NCBI GenBank assembly: GCA_009775705.1
Contig: VSQE01000040.1
Location: forward strand, 1 to 21,891
Direction: 5' to 3'
DNA from: Prevotellamassilia sp.
Lineage (GTDB): Bacteria > Bacteroidota > Bacteroidia > Bacteroidales > Bacteroidaceae
DNA length: 21,891 bases
Shown: positions 15,523-21,891 of the stretch, one piece after another
How positions within the stretch are numbered: position 1 is the first letter of the stretch
Layout: each line of letters begins with the position of its first letter
Position numbers and translations under genes: made by a program
Notes under the pieces: model-generated
The model's input: the letters and a program-made list of their open reading frames with translations, nothing else
Database searches by the model: none
Told to the model about the DNA's origin: nothing

Positions 15523-15553
15523 CAAAGGAACAACTTTTTTTCGGAATGACAAA
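15523..15553 (-). promoter_or_regulatory. rplS promoter
   Basis: On the minus strand TTTG (15553-15550), exactly 19 nt, then TTCCTTTG (15530-15523). The -7 box differs from TAnnTTTG only at its second base. Confidence 0.65.
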
Positions 15554-15622
15554 ACATATTTTCAGGTATTTTCACCTATGGTTCTTTTTCTTTAATTCCG
15601 GAGCAAAACTGCCCGCAGGCAT

Positions 15623-15654
15623 ATTGCACATATCGCAACTATTCCGTACATTTG
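15623..15654 (+). promoter_or_regulatory. GH20 gene promoter
   Basis: ATTG (15623-15626), 20 nt, then TACATTTG (15647-15654), a perfect -7 box, 46 bp before the ATG at 15701. Confidence 0.65.
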
Positions 15655-15700
15655 CTTACATATCTTTTTTACCTTAAACAAATCCATTATCCCACATCTC

Positions 15701-18610
15701 ATGTACAAGAAACAGATCCAGAAACACTTACACCACGCTCTGATGACCGTTGCAGCCGGCATTGCCTTCATCGCACTTTCAACCGAGATCCAAGCCGATG
15801 TCATCCACCTGCTGCCTAAAGTCAAAAAACTGGAGATAGGCAAAGGCAGCCTGCCGCTGTCTTCTCCGCTGACCATCAGCGACCCGCGCCAGACTCCCGC
15901 ACTCAACCTTTACCTGACCGATTGCGGAGCGACGCTGACCCAAGAAGGCGATGCAGCCGGCACTCCCGTAACCGTCGAATATACCGATGAAATTCCCGGT
16001 GCTTTCCGCCACAACTTCACCGACTGGCCCGATGAAGAATACAGCCTGTCCGTCACTCCCGAAGGAATCTCCATCAAAGCTGTCAGCCAGACCGGCGTGA
16101 TCCGTGCCGCACAGACTCTTTTCCAGCTGTCACTGGAACGCGACGGTTCGCTGCCCTGCGTTGAAATTCAGGACTGGCCCGCTTTCAAGGTCAGGGGCTA
16201 CATGCATGATGTGGGCCGCTCTTTCATTGAGTACGAAACACTGCTGCGCCACATCGACCTGCTGTCCCGCTTCAAGATCAACACCTTCCACTGGCACCTG
16301 ACCGAGAATCAGGCATGGAGGTTTGAGGTCAACGGCTATCCGCAGCTGACCTCCGATGCCAGCATGACCCGTTTCCCCGGAAAATATTACACCCAAGAAC
16401 AATGCACTGCCCTGTCCCGCTATGCCGCCGAACGCGGAGTAACGGTCATTCCCGAAATCGACATGCCGGGCCATTCCGAAGCGTTCACCCGCGCCATGGG
16501 GTTCTCCATGCAGACGGACGAGGGAGTCAAGGTGCTGAAGGAGGCGCTCCGGCAACTGGCCGCCACCTTCCCCGATGCCCCCTACATCCACATCGGGGCC
16601 GATGAAGTGGCGTTGACCTACCCCAATTTCCTCCAGATCATGACCGCCTACGTACAGAACGAGCTTCACCGCAAGGTGATGGTGTGGAATCCCATCTCCA
16701 ACTTCACCATCACAGACAAGACCGGCTTCGACATGACAACCACATGGCACCCCACCGGCAAGGCCGTTGCCGGCATACCCAACATAGACACCCGCTACAA
16801 CTACGCCAACCTCAACGACATGTTTGCCGATCCTGTCGGACTGTTCCGCAGCACGGTCTACCATGAAAAACAGGGCACCAAAGACATCGTCGGTGCCATA
16901 TCGGCCTTCTGGAACGACCGCAAGATGGCAACCGAGGAAGACATCATCAGGCAGAACGGCTTCTACACTTTCGTACTCGTCAACAGCGAACGCACCTGGG
17001 TGGGCAACCGCGAGCAATACATCGAGCAGGGCGGCGCCATGCTGCCCGTCGCCGGCCCGGAATTCAATGAATTTGCCGACTGGGAACAGCGCTTCCTCTT
17101 TTACAAGAACAGCATCCTGAAAGACGAATCCATTCCCTACGTGCGCCAGACGAACATCAAATGGCGCGTCACCGAGCCCATGCCCCGCAACAGCGCCGAT
17201 GGCGATGCCGTCTTCCCGCCGGAAACATCGGAACCGGCAACCGCTTACGAATACAACGGAAAAACTTACGGTACGGTCCGTGCAGCCGGTGCAGCCGTTT
17301 ACCTGCGCCACAGCTGGGGCGACAAGGTGAAGGCCTTGTTCACCAACAAACCTACGGACAACATGACCAGCTATGCCTATACATACATATACTCACCGAC
17401 AGAACAGACGGCAGGGGCCTTCATCGAGTTCCAGACCTACGGCCGCAGCGAGGTTTACCCCGCCCCGCTGCCCGATAAATGGGACCGCAAAGGATCCGAC
17501 ATCTGGATCAACGACGAACGCATCGCACCCCCCGTATGGATCGGTTCCACCCATCCGGGATCCATAAACCGCGAGGACCTCTTGGGCAACCAGAACTTCA
17601 CCGCACGTGAGCCGGCACAGATCAGGCTGAAAAAAGGCTGGAACAAGGTCCTGCTCAAACTGCCCTACTGCAACCTGCCCAATATCCGCCTGAACCAATG
17701 GATGTTCACATTCGTGCTGACCGACCCCGAAGGCAGAAACGCTCTCGAAGGCATCATTTACAGTCCGGACAAGATCATGGACGAGAACGCAGACCGCCTG
17801 AACGCAAGCCTCGACGATGCCGAGGCCTGGGTCAAAGCCACTTTCCGCGAAATCCCGGGATTCTATGACCCAGCCCTGGCAACCGATTACACGGCCACCA
17901 TCCAGGCAGTGAAAGCCACCATCCACGACGAGCTAAGCGAGGAAGAACGCAACGCACAGCTCAACGACCTGGCCCAAAAACGTTCCGAACTCGAAGCCCG
18001 GCTGACCCCGGAAGCCATCATGCAGCCCCAGGAACGCACCGCCGACGGCAGCGAAATGGTCTACTATCTCTCTACACCCAACCGTGACGGCAAATTCATG
18101 ACCGGACAAGGCGCCAATGCCAAAGCTGTCGGCAAGAACGAGACTTCGGCCACCGCGGGCTGGAAATTCGCCAGACGTAGCGACAACACCTGGGATATTA
18201 TAAACTATGCGAACGGCACCTATCTGAGTGCAGAATCCCAGTTCAACACTCCCGTTTATACCAGATCCGCGCGTCCCCGAAAAGGCTGGGAAATCAAACC
18301 GGCGTCTCAGTTCGGCCTTGTCACCATCACATGCGGCAACGTACAGCTCAACCAGACCAAGTCCAGCCAGAACTACGAAATCTACAACTGGGGGAACGGC
18401 AACAACACTACGGACACCGGCTGCCAGTTCTCTTTTTCCATCGCCGACGATCTGATCATGACTGGGGTGAAAGGCATTACCGAGCAAACACAAAACCAGC
18501 GGTTTTCCGGCAAAGTCTATGACCTTCAGGGACGCAGTTACCCTTCCGGCAGCATTCCCAAACCTCAGAGCATCTATATTTCCAACAACAAAAAGTACAT
18601 AGGAAACTGA
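15701..18610 (+). CDS. Secreted GH20 beta-N-acetylhexosaminidase, multidomain
   Basis: Removes terminal beta-linked GlcNAc or GalNAc from glycans such as host mucin or glycoproteins. The 969-residue protein has a long signal peptide (about 1-32, ending 'STEIQA'). A GH20b-like N-domain spans about 35-155, then the catalytic barrel starts at 'FKVRGYMHDVGRSF' (162-175). The catalytic Asp301-Glu302 pair is in 'YIHIGADEV'. The usual HLTDDQ segment reads 'HWHLTENQ' here, so an Asp is replaced by Glu. After about residue 480 come extra beta-rich and helical regions. Residues about 785-910 resemble a lectin-like trefoil ('GWKFARRSDNTWDIINYANGTYL', landmarks GWKF and NGTYLSAE). The tail 'VYDLQGRSY...YISNNKKYIGN' resembles a T9SS or Bacteroidales C-terminal sorting-type module. 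It is much longer than plain GH20 enzymes (about 550-780). Confidence 0.88.
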   Translation: MYKKQIQKHLHHALMTVAAGIAFIALSTEIQADVIHLLPKVKKLEIGKGSLPLSSPLTISDPRQTPALNLYLTDCGATLTQEGDAAGTPVTVEYTDEIPGAFRHNFTDWPDEEYSLSVTPEGISIKAVSQTGVIRAAQTLFQLSLERDGSLPCVEIQDWPAFKVRGYMHDVGRSFIEYETLLRHIDLLSRFKINTFHWHLTENQAWRFEVNGYPQLTSDASMTRFPGKYYTQEQCTALSRYAAERGVTVIPEIDMPGHSEAFTRAMGFSMQTDEGVKVLKEALRQLAATFPDAPYIHIGADEVALTYPNFLQIMTAYVQNELHRKVMVWNPISNFTITDKTGFDMTTTWHPTGKAVAGIPNIDTRYNYANLNDMFADPVGLFRSTVYHEKQGTKDIVGAISAFWNDRKMATEEDIIRQNGFYTFVLVNSERTWVGNREQYIEQGGAMLPVAGPEFNEFADWEQRFLFYKNSILKDESIPYVRQTNIKWRVTEPMPRNSADGDAVFPPETSEPATAYEYNGKTYGTVRAAGAAVYLRHSWGDKVKALFTNKPTDNMTSYAYTYIYSPTEQTAGAFIEFQTYGRSEVYPAPLPDKWDRKGSDIWINDERIAPPVWIGSTHPGSINREDLLGNQNFTAREPAQIRLKKGWNKVLLKLPYCNLPNIRLNQWMFTFVLTDPEGRNALEGIIYSPDKIMDENADRLNASLDDAEAWVKATFREIPGFYDPALATDYTATIQAVKATIHDELSEEERNAQLNDLAQKRSELEARLTPEAIMQPQERTADGSEMVYYLSTPNRDGKFMTGQGANAKAVGKNETSATAGWKFARRSDNTWDIINYANGTYLSAESQFNTPVYTRSARPRKGWEIKPASQFGLVTITCGNVQLNQTKSSQNYEIYNWGNGNNTTDTGCQFSFSIADDLIMTGVKGITEQTQNQRFSGKVYDLQGRSYPSGSIPKPQSIYISNNKKYIGN

Positions 18611-18651
18611 ATACCGGTCTCAGAACCGACATTCAACCGACATTTCACGAA

Positions 18652-18685
18652 GGGGGGGCGGCATGATACCGCCCCTCTCTTTTTT
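18652..18685 (+). terminator. Intrinsic terminator of the GH20 gene
   Basis: A G-run and GCGG (18652-18661) pair with CCGCCCCTCTC (18669-18679, including a G-T pair), followed by a T-run to 18685. It lies 42 bp after the stop codon. Confidence 0.75.
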
Positions 18686-18803
18686 GCATAAGCCGAAGAA
18701 TACAATTTCAAACTGTTAAATTCTGCACCCCCTGAATTTAACACACGTATCCAAAGTTTAACTTTGAGGTTTTTCGGAAAAACTCCGGGAACGGACCTAT
18801 TTT

Positions 18804-18863
18804 TCACAACATAGTATCTTTTTTGAACAAGATAGGACCTTTTTTAAAAAAGATCGGATGTTT
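18804..18863. repeat. 21-bp quasi-palindromic units in element B
   Basis: On the minus strand full 21-bp units begin at 18845 (AAAAAAGGTCCTATC...) and at 18824 (AAAAAAGATACTATG...). They are preceded by a half unit ending in GATCTTTTTT and followed by a decayed unit (AAAATAGGTCCG). They align without gaps to the array in copy A but with fewer intact palindrome arms. Confidence 0.7.
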
Positions 18864-18881
18864 TTTTCACGTTAAGCGACG

Positions 18882-18928
18882 AAAAAAACCGCCCGTTAGG
18901 CGGCTTTTCAGAGTTCTTCTACTTTGCT
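18882..18928 (-). ncRNA. Predicted ~47-nt non-coding RNA, copy B
   Basis: Begins at AGCAAA just after the -7 box and ends in an intrinsic terminator with stem CCGCC/GGCGG, flanked by a G-U and A-T pairs, then seven T (18888-18882). Compared with copy A the right arm has several substitutions and pairs in a register shifted by one, yet a stable hairpin is kept. No open reading frame with a start is present. Confidence 0.6.
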
Positions 18929-18932
18929 GGTG

Positions 18933-18964
18933 CAAATATAATACATCCAAGGGCAAAATGCAAA
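18933..18964 (-). promoter_or_regulatory. Promoter inside element B
   Basis: On the minus strand TTTG (18964-18961), 20 nt, TATATTTG (18940-18933). Boxes and spacer length are identical to copy A. Confidence 0.75.
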
Positions 18965-19092
18965 TGCCATTTAACTTCCGTTTACATTCGGTCTGAAACG
19001 CCCGTTTTGCTTATCGCCCCTTAACGTGAAACGGCGGGAGGGCTTTTCCCGCACCTCCGAAACAGTTTTCACCGGACGGAAATCAGGCTCCA

Positions 19093-20979
19093 TCATCCAC
19101 CCGAATCCACTGCTTGCCCGACAACGCGGCAACGCTCATACAACGCGCGGTAAAAACCATGCCGGCACAGCGTCCGCGCCGAGCCCAGAATGATCAGTTT
19201 CATCCGTGCCCGCGTCATCGCCACGTTCATGCGGCGCAGGTCCGCCAGAAAACCAATCTGCCCCGCCTCGTTGGCCCGCACCAGCGACACCAGCACCACG
19301 TCGCGCTCCTGCCCCTGAAAGGCATCCACCGTATTCACGGCAATGCGGTTGCGGAAAGGTTGCAGCCCTTCCTGCCGCTTCAACAGCGAACGCAAATACT
19401 GCACCTGTGCCCTATAGGGCGAGATGACGGCAAAGTCCGTGCGTTCCTCTATCAGGCGGTGTTTCCCGATGTGGGCCACATAGTCCGTCAGCGCGCTCAC
19501 CGTCAGTTCAGCCTCGCGGCGGTTGATGCGCCCGTAGTTAGTGCCAGTGAACTCTTCCTGCGCGTTGTTCTCCTCACCGGTATCTATCCACACCAACGGC
19601 GGATCCGTTATCCCCATCCATCCGCGCCGGCACACCTCGGGAGCAGCCTCAAGTTTCCCCTCGTAGAACCACTCGGACGAGAAGCGCATCAGTTCCTCAT
19701 TCATCCGATATTGCACGGTGAGCAGCCTCACCGCCTCGGGCCGTGTCTTTGCGAGCCTCTCCATCAGCGTATGCCCCAGACCGCCGCGCAGGGCCTCGGG
19801 CGACTTCAGCGTAGGCGGCAACTGACAATGGTCGCCGGCCAGCACCACGCGGTCGCAACGCGTCAGCGCAATCCAGCAGGCGGCCTCGAGGGCCTGCGCC
19901 GCCTCGTCGATGAAAAGGGTATGGAAATGGCGGCCGGCCATGAGCGGATGGGCCGATCCGGCCAGCGTGGAAGCCACCACGCGACAACTGTCGAAAAGCT
20001 CATCACGGATGCGCAGCTCCAGCACTTCGGCCCGCTCGCGCAAACGGGCCGTCTTCTGGTGGAAATTGTCGGGACGGCCCCGACGCGGCAGCGAGGCGAG
20101 ACGGCGCAAGTCGCGCCGCACGGCCCACAACTCAGGATAGTCGGGATGCCCCTCGAAACGACGTTCGTAGGTATGGGACAGCATCTTGTCCGTGACACGC
20201 ACGGGATTGCCTATGCGGAGCACCTGTATGCCCCGGTCTGCCAGCTGCTCGGCAATCCAGTCCACCGCGGTATTGCTCTGCGCGCACACCAGCACCTGCG
20301 GCTCGCGGCGCAGCACCTCACAGACGGCCTCGACCAGCGTGGTGGTCTTACCCGTTCCGGGAGGTCCGTGCACCACCAGTGCATCGCGGGCACGCAGCAC
20401 TTCGTTGACGGCCTGCTGCTGCGAAGCGTTGAGCCACGGCAGGCCCACCGGCATGGCAGAAGCCGCGGAGAAACGCAGCGGCGCCGTCCCGAAAAACAGG
20501 TCGCGCAACTCAGCCAGCCGGTTGCCGCGGGCCGAGAGGACACGGTCCAGCGCCTCGAACATGAGCCGGTAGGTAGTCTCGTCGAAATGCAGCTGCACTC
20601 CCAACCGCTCCACCGCCTGCAAACGCGACAGGGCGGCCTCGCCGGGCAGTGTGACCACCATGCGGTCGGCCCCGGCATAGCTGACCGTGGCCGTGAAATC
20701 AAGATAATGGAGAAGTCCCGCGCCGTCGCGGGCAAAAAAACAGACGGTGCGGCCATACTCGAAGTTATGTTCCGTATCACCGTCTTCGCGGCGCACCAGC
20801 TCCACGACCAGACGGTCGAGCGAGTTGTAACAGCTACTCCCCATACTTACCGGAAACCAGCAGTCACCCCGCTTTATCTTCCGGTCAATACCTTGTGCCT
20901 CGCTTTCCCGGCGGAAAGCGGCTTTCTCGTATTCGTATTCCAGTTTCAGCAATTCGCGCTGACGCACAAGGGAGACCAC
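19093..20979 (-). CDS. Superfamily 1B helicase, UPF1/IGHMBP2-like
   Basis: A 628-residue ATP-dependent DNA or RNA helicase. Q-motif 'LNASQQQA' 183-190, Walker A GPPGTGKT 205-212, motif Ia 'CAQSNTAVD' 232-240, motif II DEAAQALE 358-365, motif III 'GDHCQLPPT' 382-390, motif IV 'QYRM' 423-426, and near the C-terminus 'VDAFQGQERDVV' and 'MNVAMTRAR'. All match the bacterial SMUBP-2/UPF1-like group, whose cellular role is poorly known. Residues 1-170 form the N-terminal beta-rich domain of this group. The start is a GTG at 20979: the next in-frame stop lies six codons upstream and there is no ATG between. It follows the small outer-membrane gene by 41 bp on the same strand and likely shares its promoter. 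Confidence 0.88.
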   Translation of the reverse strand: MVSLVRQRELLKLEYEYEKAAFRRESEAQGIDRKIKRGDCWFPVSMGSSCYNSLDRLVVELVRREDGDTEHNFEYGRTVCFFARDGAGLLHYLDFTATVSYAGADRMVVTLPGEAALSRLQAVERLGVQLHFDETTYRLMFEALDRVLSARGNRLAELRDLFFGTAPLRFSAASAMPVGLPWLNASQQQAVNEVLRARDALVVHGPPGTGKTTTLVEAVCEVLRREPQVLVCAQSNTAVDWIAEQLADRGIQVLRIGNPVRVTDKMLSHTYERRFEGHPDYPELWAVRRDLRRLASLPRRGRPDNFHQKTARLRERAEVLELRIRDELFDSCRVVASTLAGSAHPLMAGRHFHTLFIDEAAQALEAACWIALTRCDRVVLAGDHCQLPPTLKSPEALRGGLGHTLMERLAKTRPEAVRLLTVQYRMNEELMRFSSEWFYEGKLEAAPEVCRRGWMGITDPPLVWIDTGEENNAQEEFTGTNYGRINRREAELTVSALTDYVAHIGKHRLIEERTDFAVISPYRAQVQYLRSLLKRQEGLQPFRNRIAVNTVDAFQGQERDVVLVSLVRANEAGQIGFLADLRRMNVAMTRARMKLIILGSARTLCRHGFYRALYERCRVVGQAVDSGG

Positions 20980-21020
20980 TGCTCTTTCGGAAATTCAGAC
21001 AGATACCAAACAGTTCACTC

Positions 21021-21683
21021 TCACCAGCCGTAGGGCTTCATGCCTCCTACCCCAAAAGCGGGCGGAACAAACGAGTCAGAGCAGTGCTCCACACTGATCT
21101 GCACCGCAGCATTCTTTCCCACCTTGAATTCCGCCATCGCCCCGATGCGGTCCCCTCCGCCGGGCAAATACAACGGCAGACCACCCCGCAGCGGATAGCG
21201 GTAGCGCGGAACCAGGCTCTTCGAGGCGTAGGCACTGAGGCTGACGGCATCGTTCACGCGATAGGTAAGGATGCCGGCCAGCCCCACTTCCGTGCGGCGA
21301 AGGCCGCCCCACTCCAGATTTCCGGCACAGATCCCGGCGGCAAAGGACAGGCGGTCGGTCAGCGGCAGGGCATAGGCGAAAGCCGCCTCCTGCCCGAATC
21401 CCACACCGCGCAGGGCATGGCGTCCGAAAGCGGTGGAGACACTCATGGAAAACCGGGCGTTGAAGCCTTCGTGCAACCGCCAGCTGCCGGGAATGTCCCA
21501 TCCGAAGGGAGAAGCCGTAAACGCCGGAGCCGGCATGAACAGTGGCAACGACAATTCTGCGGCGGCCACCGAATCGCAGTATTCTTCCGTTGGGGACACA
21601 CGCGGCAACTCGTCCGTCTGTGCAACGGCAACAGCAACGGCACAAATAGCCGTCGCTCCCGTCATGAATAGGCGCAAGTTCAT
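21021..21683 (-). CDS. Small secreted or outer-membrane beta-barrel-like protein of unknown function
   Basis: A 220-residue protein with a signal peptide (MNLRLFMTGATAICAVAVAVA, then Q). The mature part has alternating hydrophobic/polar strands with glycine turns ('EVGLAGILTYRVNDAVSLSAYASKSLVP' as landmark: LTYRVNDAVSLSAYAS), typical of an 8- to 12-strand outer-membrane barrel. It ends in a C-terminal Trp ('KPYGW'). I do not recognise the family. It is first in a two-gene unit with the helicase, which is a functionally odd pairing and may just reflect shared transcription. Confidence 0.65.
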   Translation of the reverse strand: MNLRLFMTGATAICAVAVAVAQTDELPRVSPTEEYCDSVAAAELSLPLFMPAPAFTASPFGWDIPGSWRLHEGFNARFSMSVSTAFGRHALRGVGFGQEAAFAYALPLTDRLSFAAGICAGNLEWGGLRRTEVGLAGILTYRVNDAVSLSAYASKSLVPRYRYPLRGGLPLYLPGGGDRIGAMAEFKVGKNAAVQISVEHCSDSFVPPAFGVGGMKPYGW

Positions 21684-21704
21684 AAACTTATGGTTTTATT
21701 CGCA

Positions 21705-21712
21705 CAAAGATA
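21705..21712 (-). promoter_or_regulatory. -7 box of the barrel-helicase operon
   Basis: The minus strand reads TATCTTTG, a perfect TAnnTTTG, 21 bp before the ATG at 21683. The -33 region shows only TTGG at an off spacing. Confidence 0.5.
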
Positions 21713-21767
21713 ACAAGTTTTCGGTTTCCAACCCCTAACAGTTCTTTTTTTTACGTTATCTTAATAA

Positions 21768-21826
21768 ACAGCAAATAGCCGTCAGCGGCCTTTTCCCCGC
21801 TAACGGCTATTTCCAATTATTGCTGT
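21768..21826. other. Compound hairpin near the right edge
   Basis: The inner stem AAATAGCCGT/ACGGCTATTT (21773-21782 with 21803-21812) continues past one mismatch into AGCGG/CCGCT. An outer stem ACAGC/GCTGT (21768-21772 with 21822-21826) can also form. T-runs beside it are poor, so it may be a terminator remnant or a structured leader element. Confidence 0.5.
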
Positions 21827-21857
21827 CCGATAAAACTTTTTGAGGCAAAACAAAATT

Positions 21858-21888
21858 AGGACTGGCACCTATTGCAGGAGTCAGTCCT
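21858..21888 (-). terminator. Terminator of a gene beyond the right edge
   Basis: Stem AGGACTG/CAGTCCT (21858-21864 with 21882-21888). On the minus strand it is followed by AATTTTGTTTT, and on the plus strand by TTT at the window end. Most likely the end of an unseen minus-strand gene. Confidence 0.55.
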
Positions 21889-21891
21889 TTT

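Larger units (their letters stand above)
18733..19053 (-). repeat. Dispersed non-coding element, copy B
   Basis: This is the second 321-bp copy, inverted relative to copy A. Order on the minus strand: edge hairpin GCGGGA/TCCCGC (19052-19034); TTTCACGTTAA (19031-19021); AATGTAAACG (18988-18979) and AAGTTAA; promoter (18964-18933); terminated 47-nt transcript (18928-18882); TTAACGTGAAA (18875-18865) running into AAAACAT; 21-bp units (about 18863-18804); GTTAAACTTT (18762-18753); GTTAAATTCA (18742-18733). The two TTTCACGTTAA boxes form a perfect 11-bp inverted repeat spanning 167 bp, the same span as in copy A. The copy occupies most of the 482-bp gap between the converging GH20 and helicase genes. 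Confidence 0.85.

Noticed and set aside
19114..21033. 639-codon plus-strand frame opposite the helicase
   Set aside because: Same reasoning; all helicase motifs are on the minus strand.

Overview
The window looks like a chromosomal segment of a fairly GC-rich member of the Bacteroidales (Bacteroidota). The evidence is an S46 dipeptidyl-peptidase, a TamL-type Omp85 protein, a CarboxypepD-like/beta-barrel outer-membrane protein, a GH20 enzyme with a 'YDLQGR' C-terminal tail, and many promoters of the Bacteroidota form TTTG-N19/20-TAnnTTTG. I cannot name the genus. No tRNA, rRNA, CRISPR array or recognisable transposase gene was found.

Layout: (1) 3-1979, the 3' part of a TamL/BamA-like gene, convergent with an S46 DPP7-type peptidase (2123-4258, minus); a very long hairpin lies between them. 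(2) 4259-4854, a 596-bp gene-free region holding repeat element A. (3) 4855-7033, a plus-strand block: TetR regulator, FabG, RluA-family pseudouridine synthase. (4) 7055-8987, a minus-strand pair: an ABC-type AAA ATPase followed by a DUF4435 (TOPRIM-like) protein, the domain pair of PARIS defence systems. (5) 9161-12235, a 1024-residue outer-membrane beta-barrel protein. (6) 12341-14850, a minus-strand operon: radical SAM protein, tRNA(Ile)-lysidine synthase, small lipoprotein. (7) 15065-15433, rplS with its own promoter and leader. (8) 15701-18610, a large secreted GH20 hexosaminidase. (9) 18611-19092, a 482-bp gene-free region holding repeat element B. (10) 19093-21683, a minus-strand pair: a UPF1/IGHMBP2-like helicase preceded by a small outer-membrane barrel-like protein. 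The right edge carries terminator-like hairpins of an unseen neighbour.

The most unusual signal is in the two gene-free regions. They hold two copies, in opposite orientation, of the same ~321-bp non-coding element, aligning almost without gaps and each exactly 321 bp by my count. Each copy has, in order: a GC-rich hairpin at the edge, a TTTCACGTTAA box, a strongly conserved promoter, a predicted 47-nt transcript ending in an intrinsic terminator, an inverted AACGTGAAA box, and an A/T-rich array of 21-bp quasi-palindromic units. This looks like a dispersed family carrying a very short non-coding RNA gene. I do not recognise it as a named family.

The remaining genes are mostly housekeeping (translation, tRNA and rRNA modification, fatty-acid synthesis) and envelope or nutrient functions (peptidase, GH20, barrels). 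The ATPase-DUF4435 pair is the one candidate defence module.
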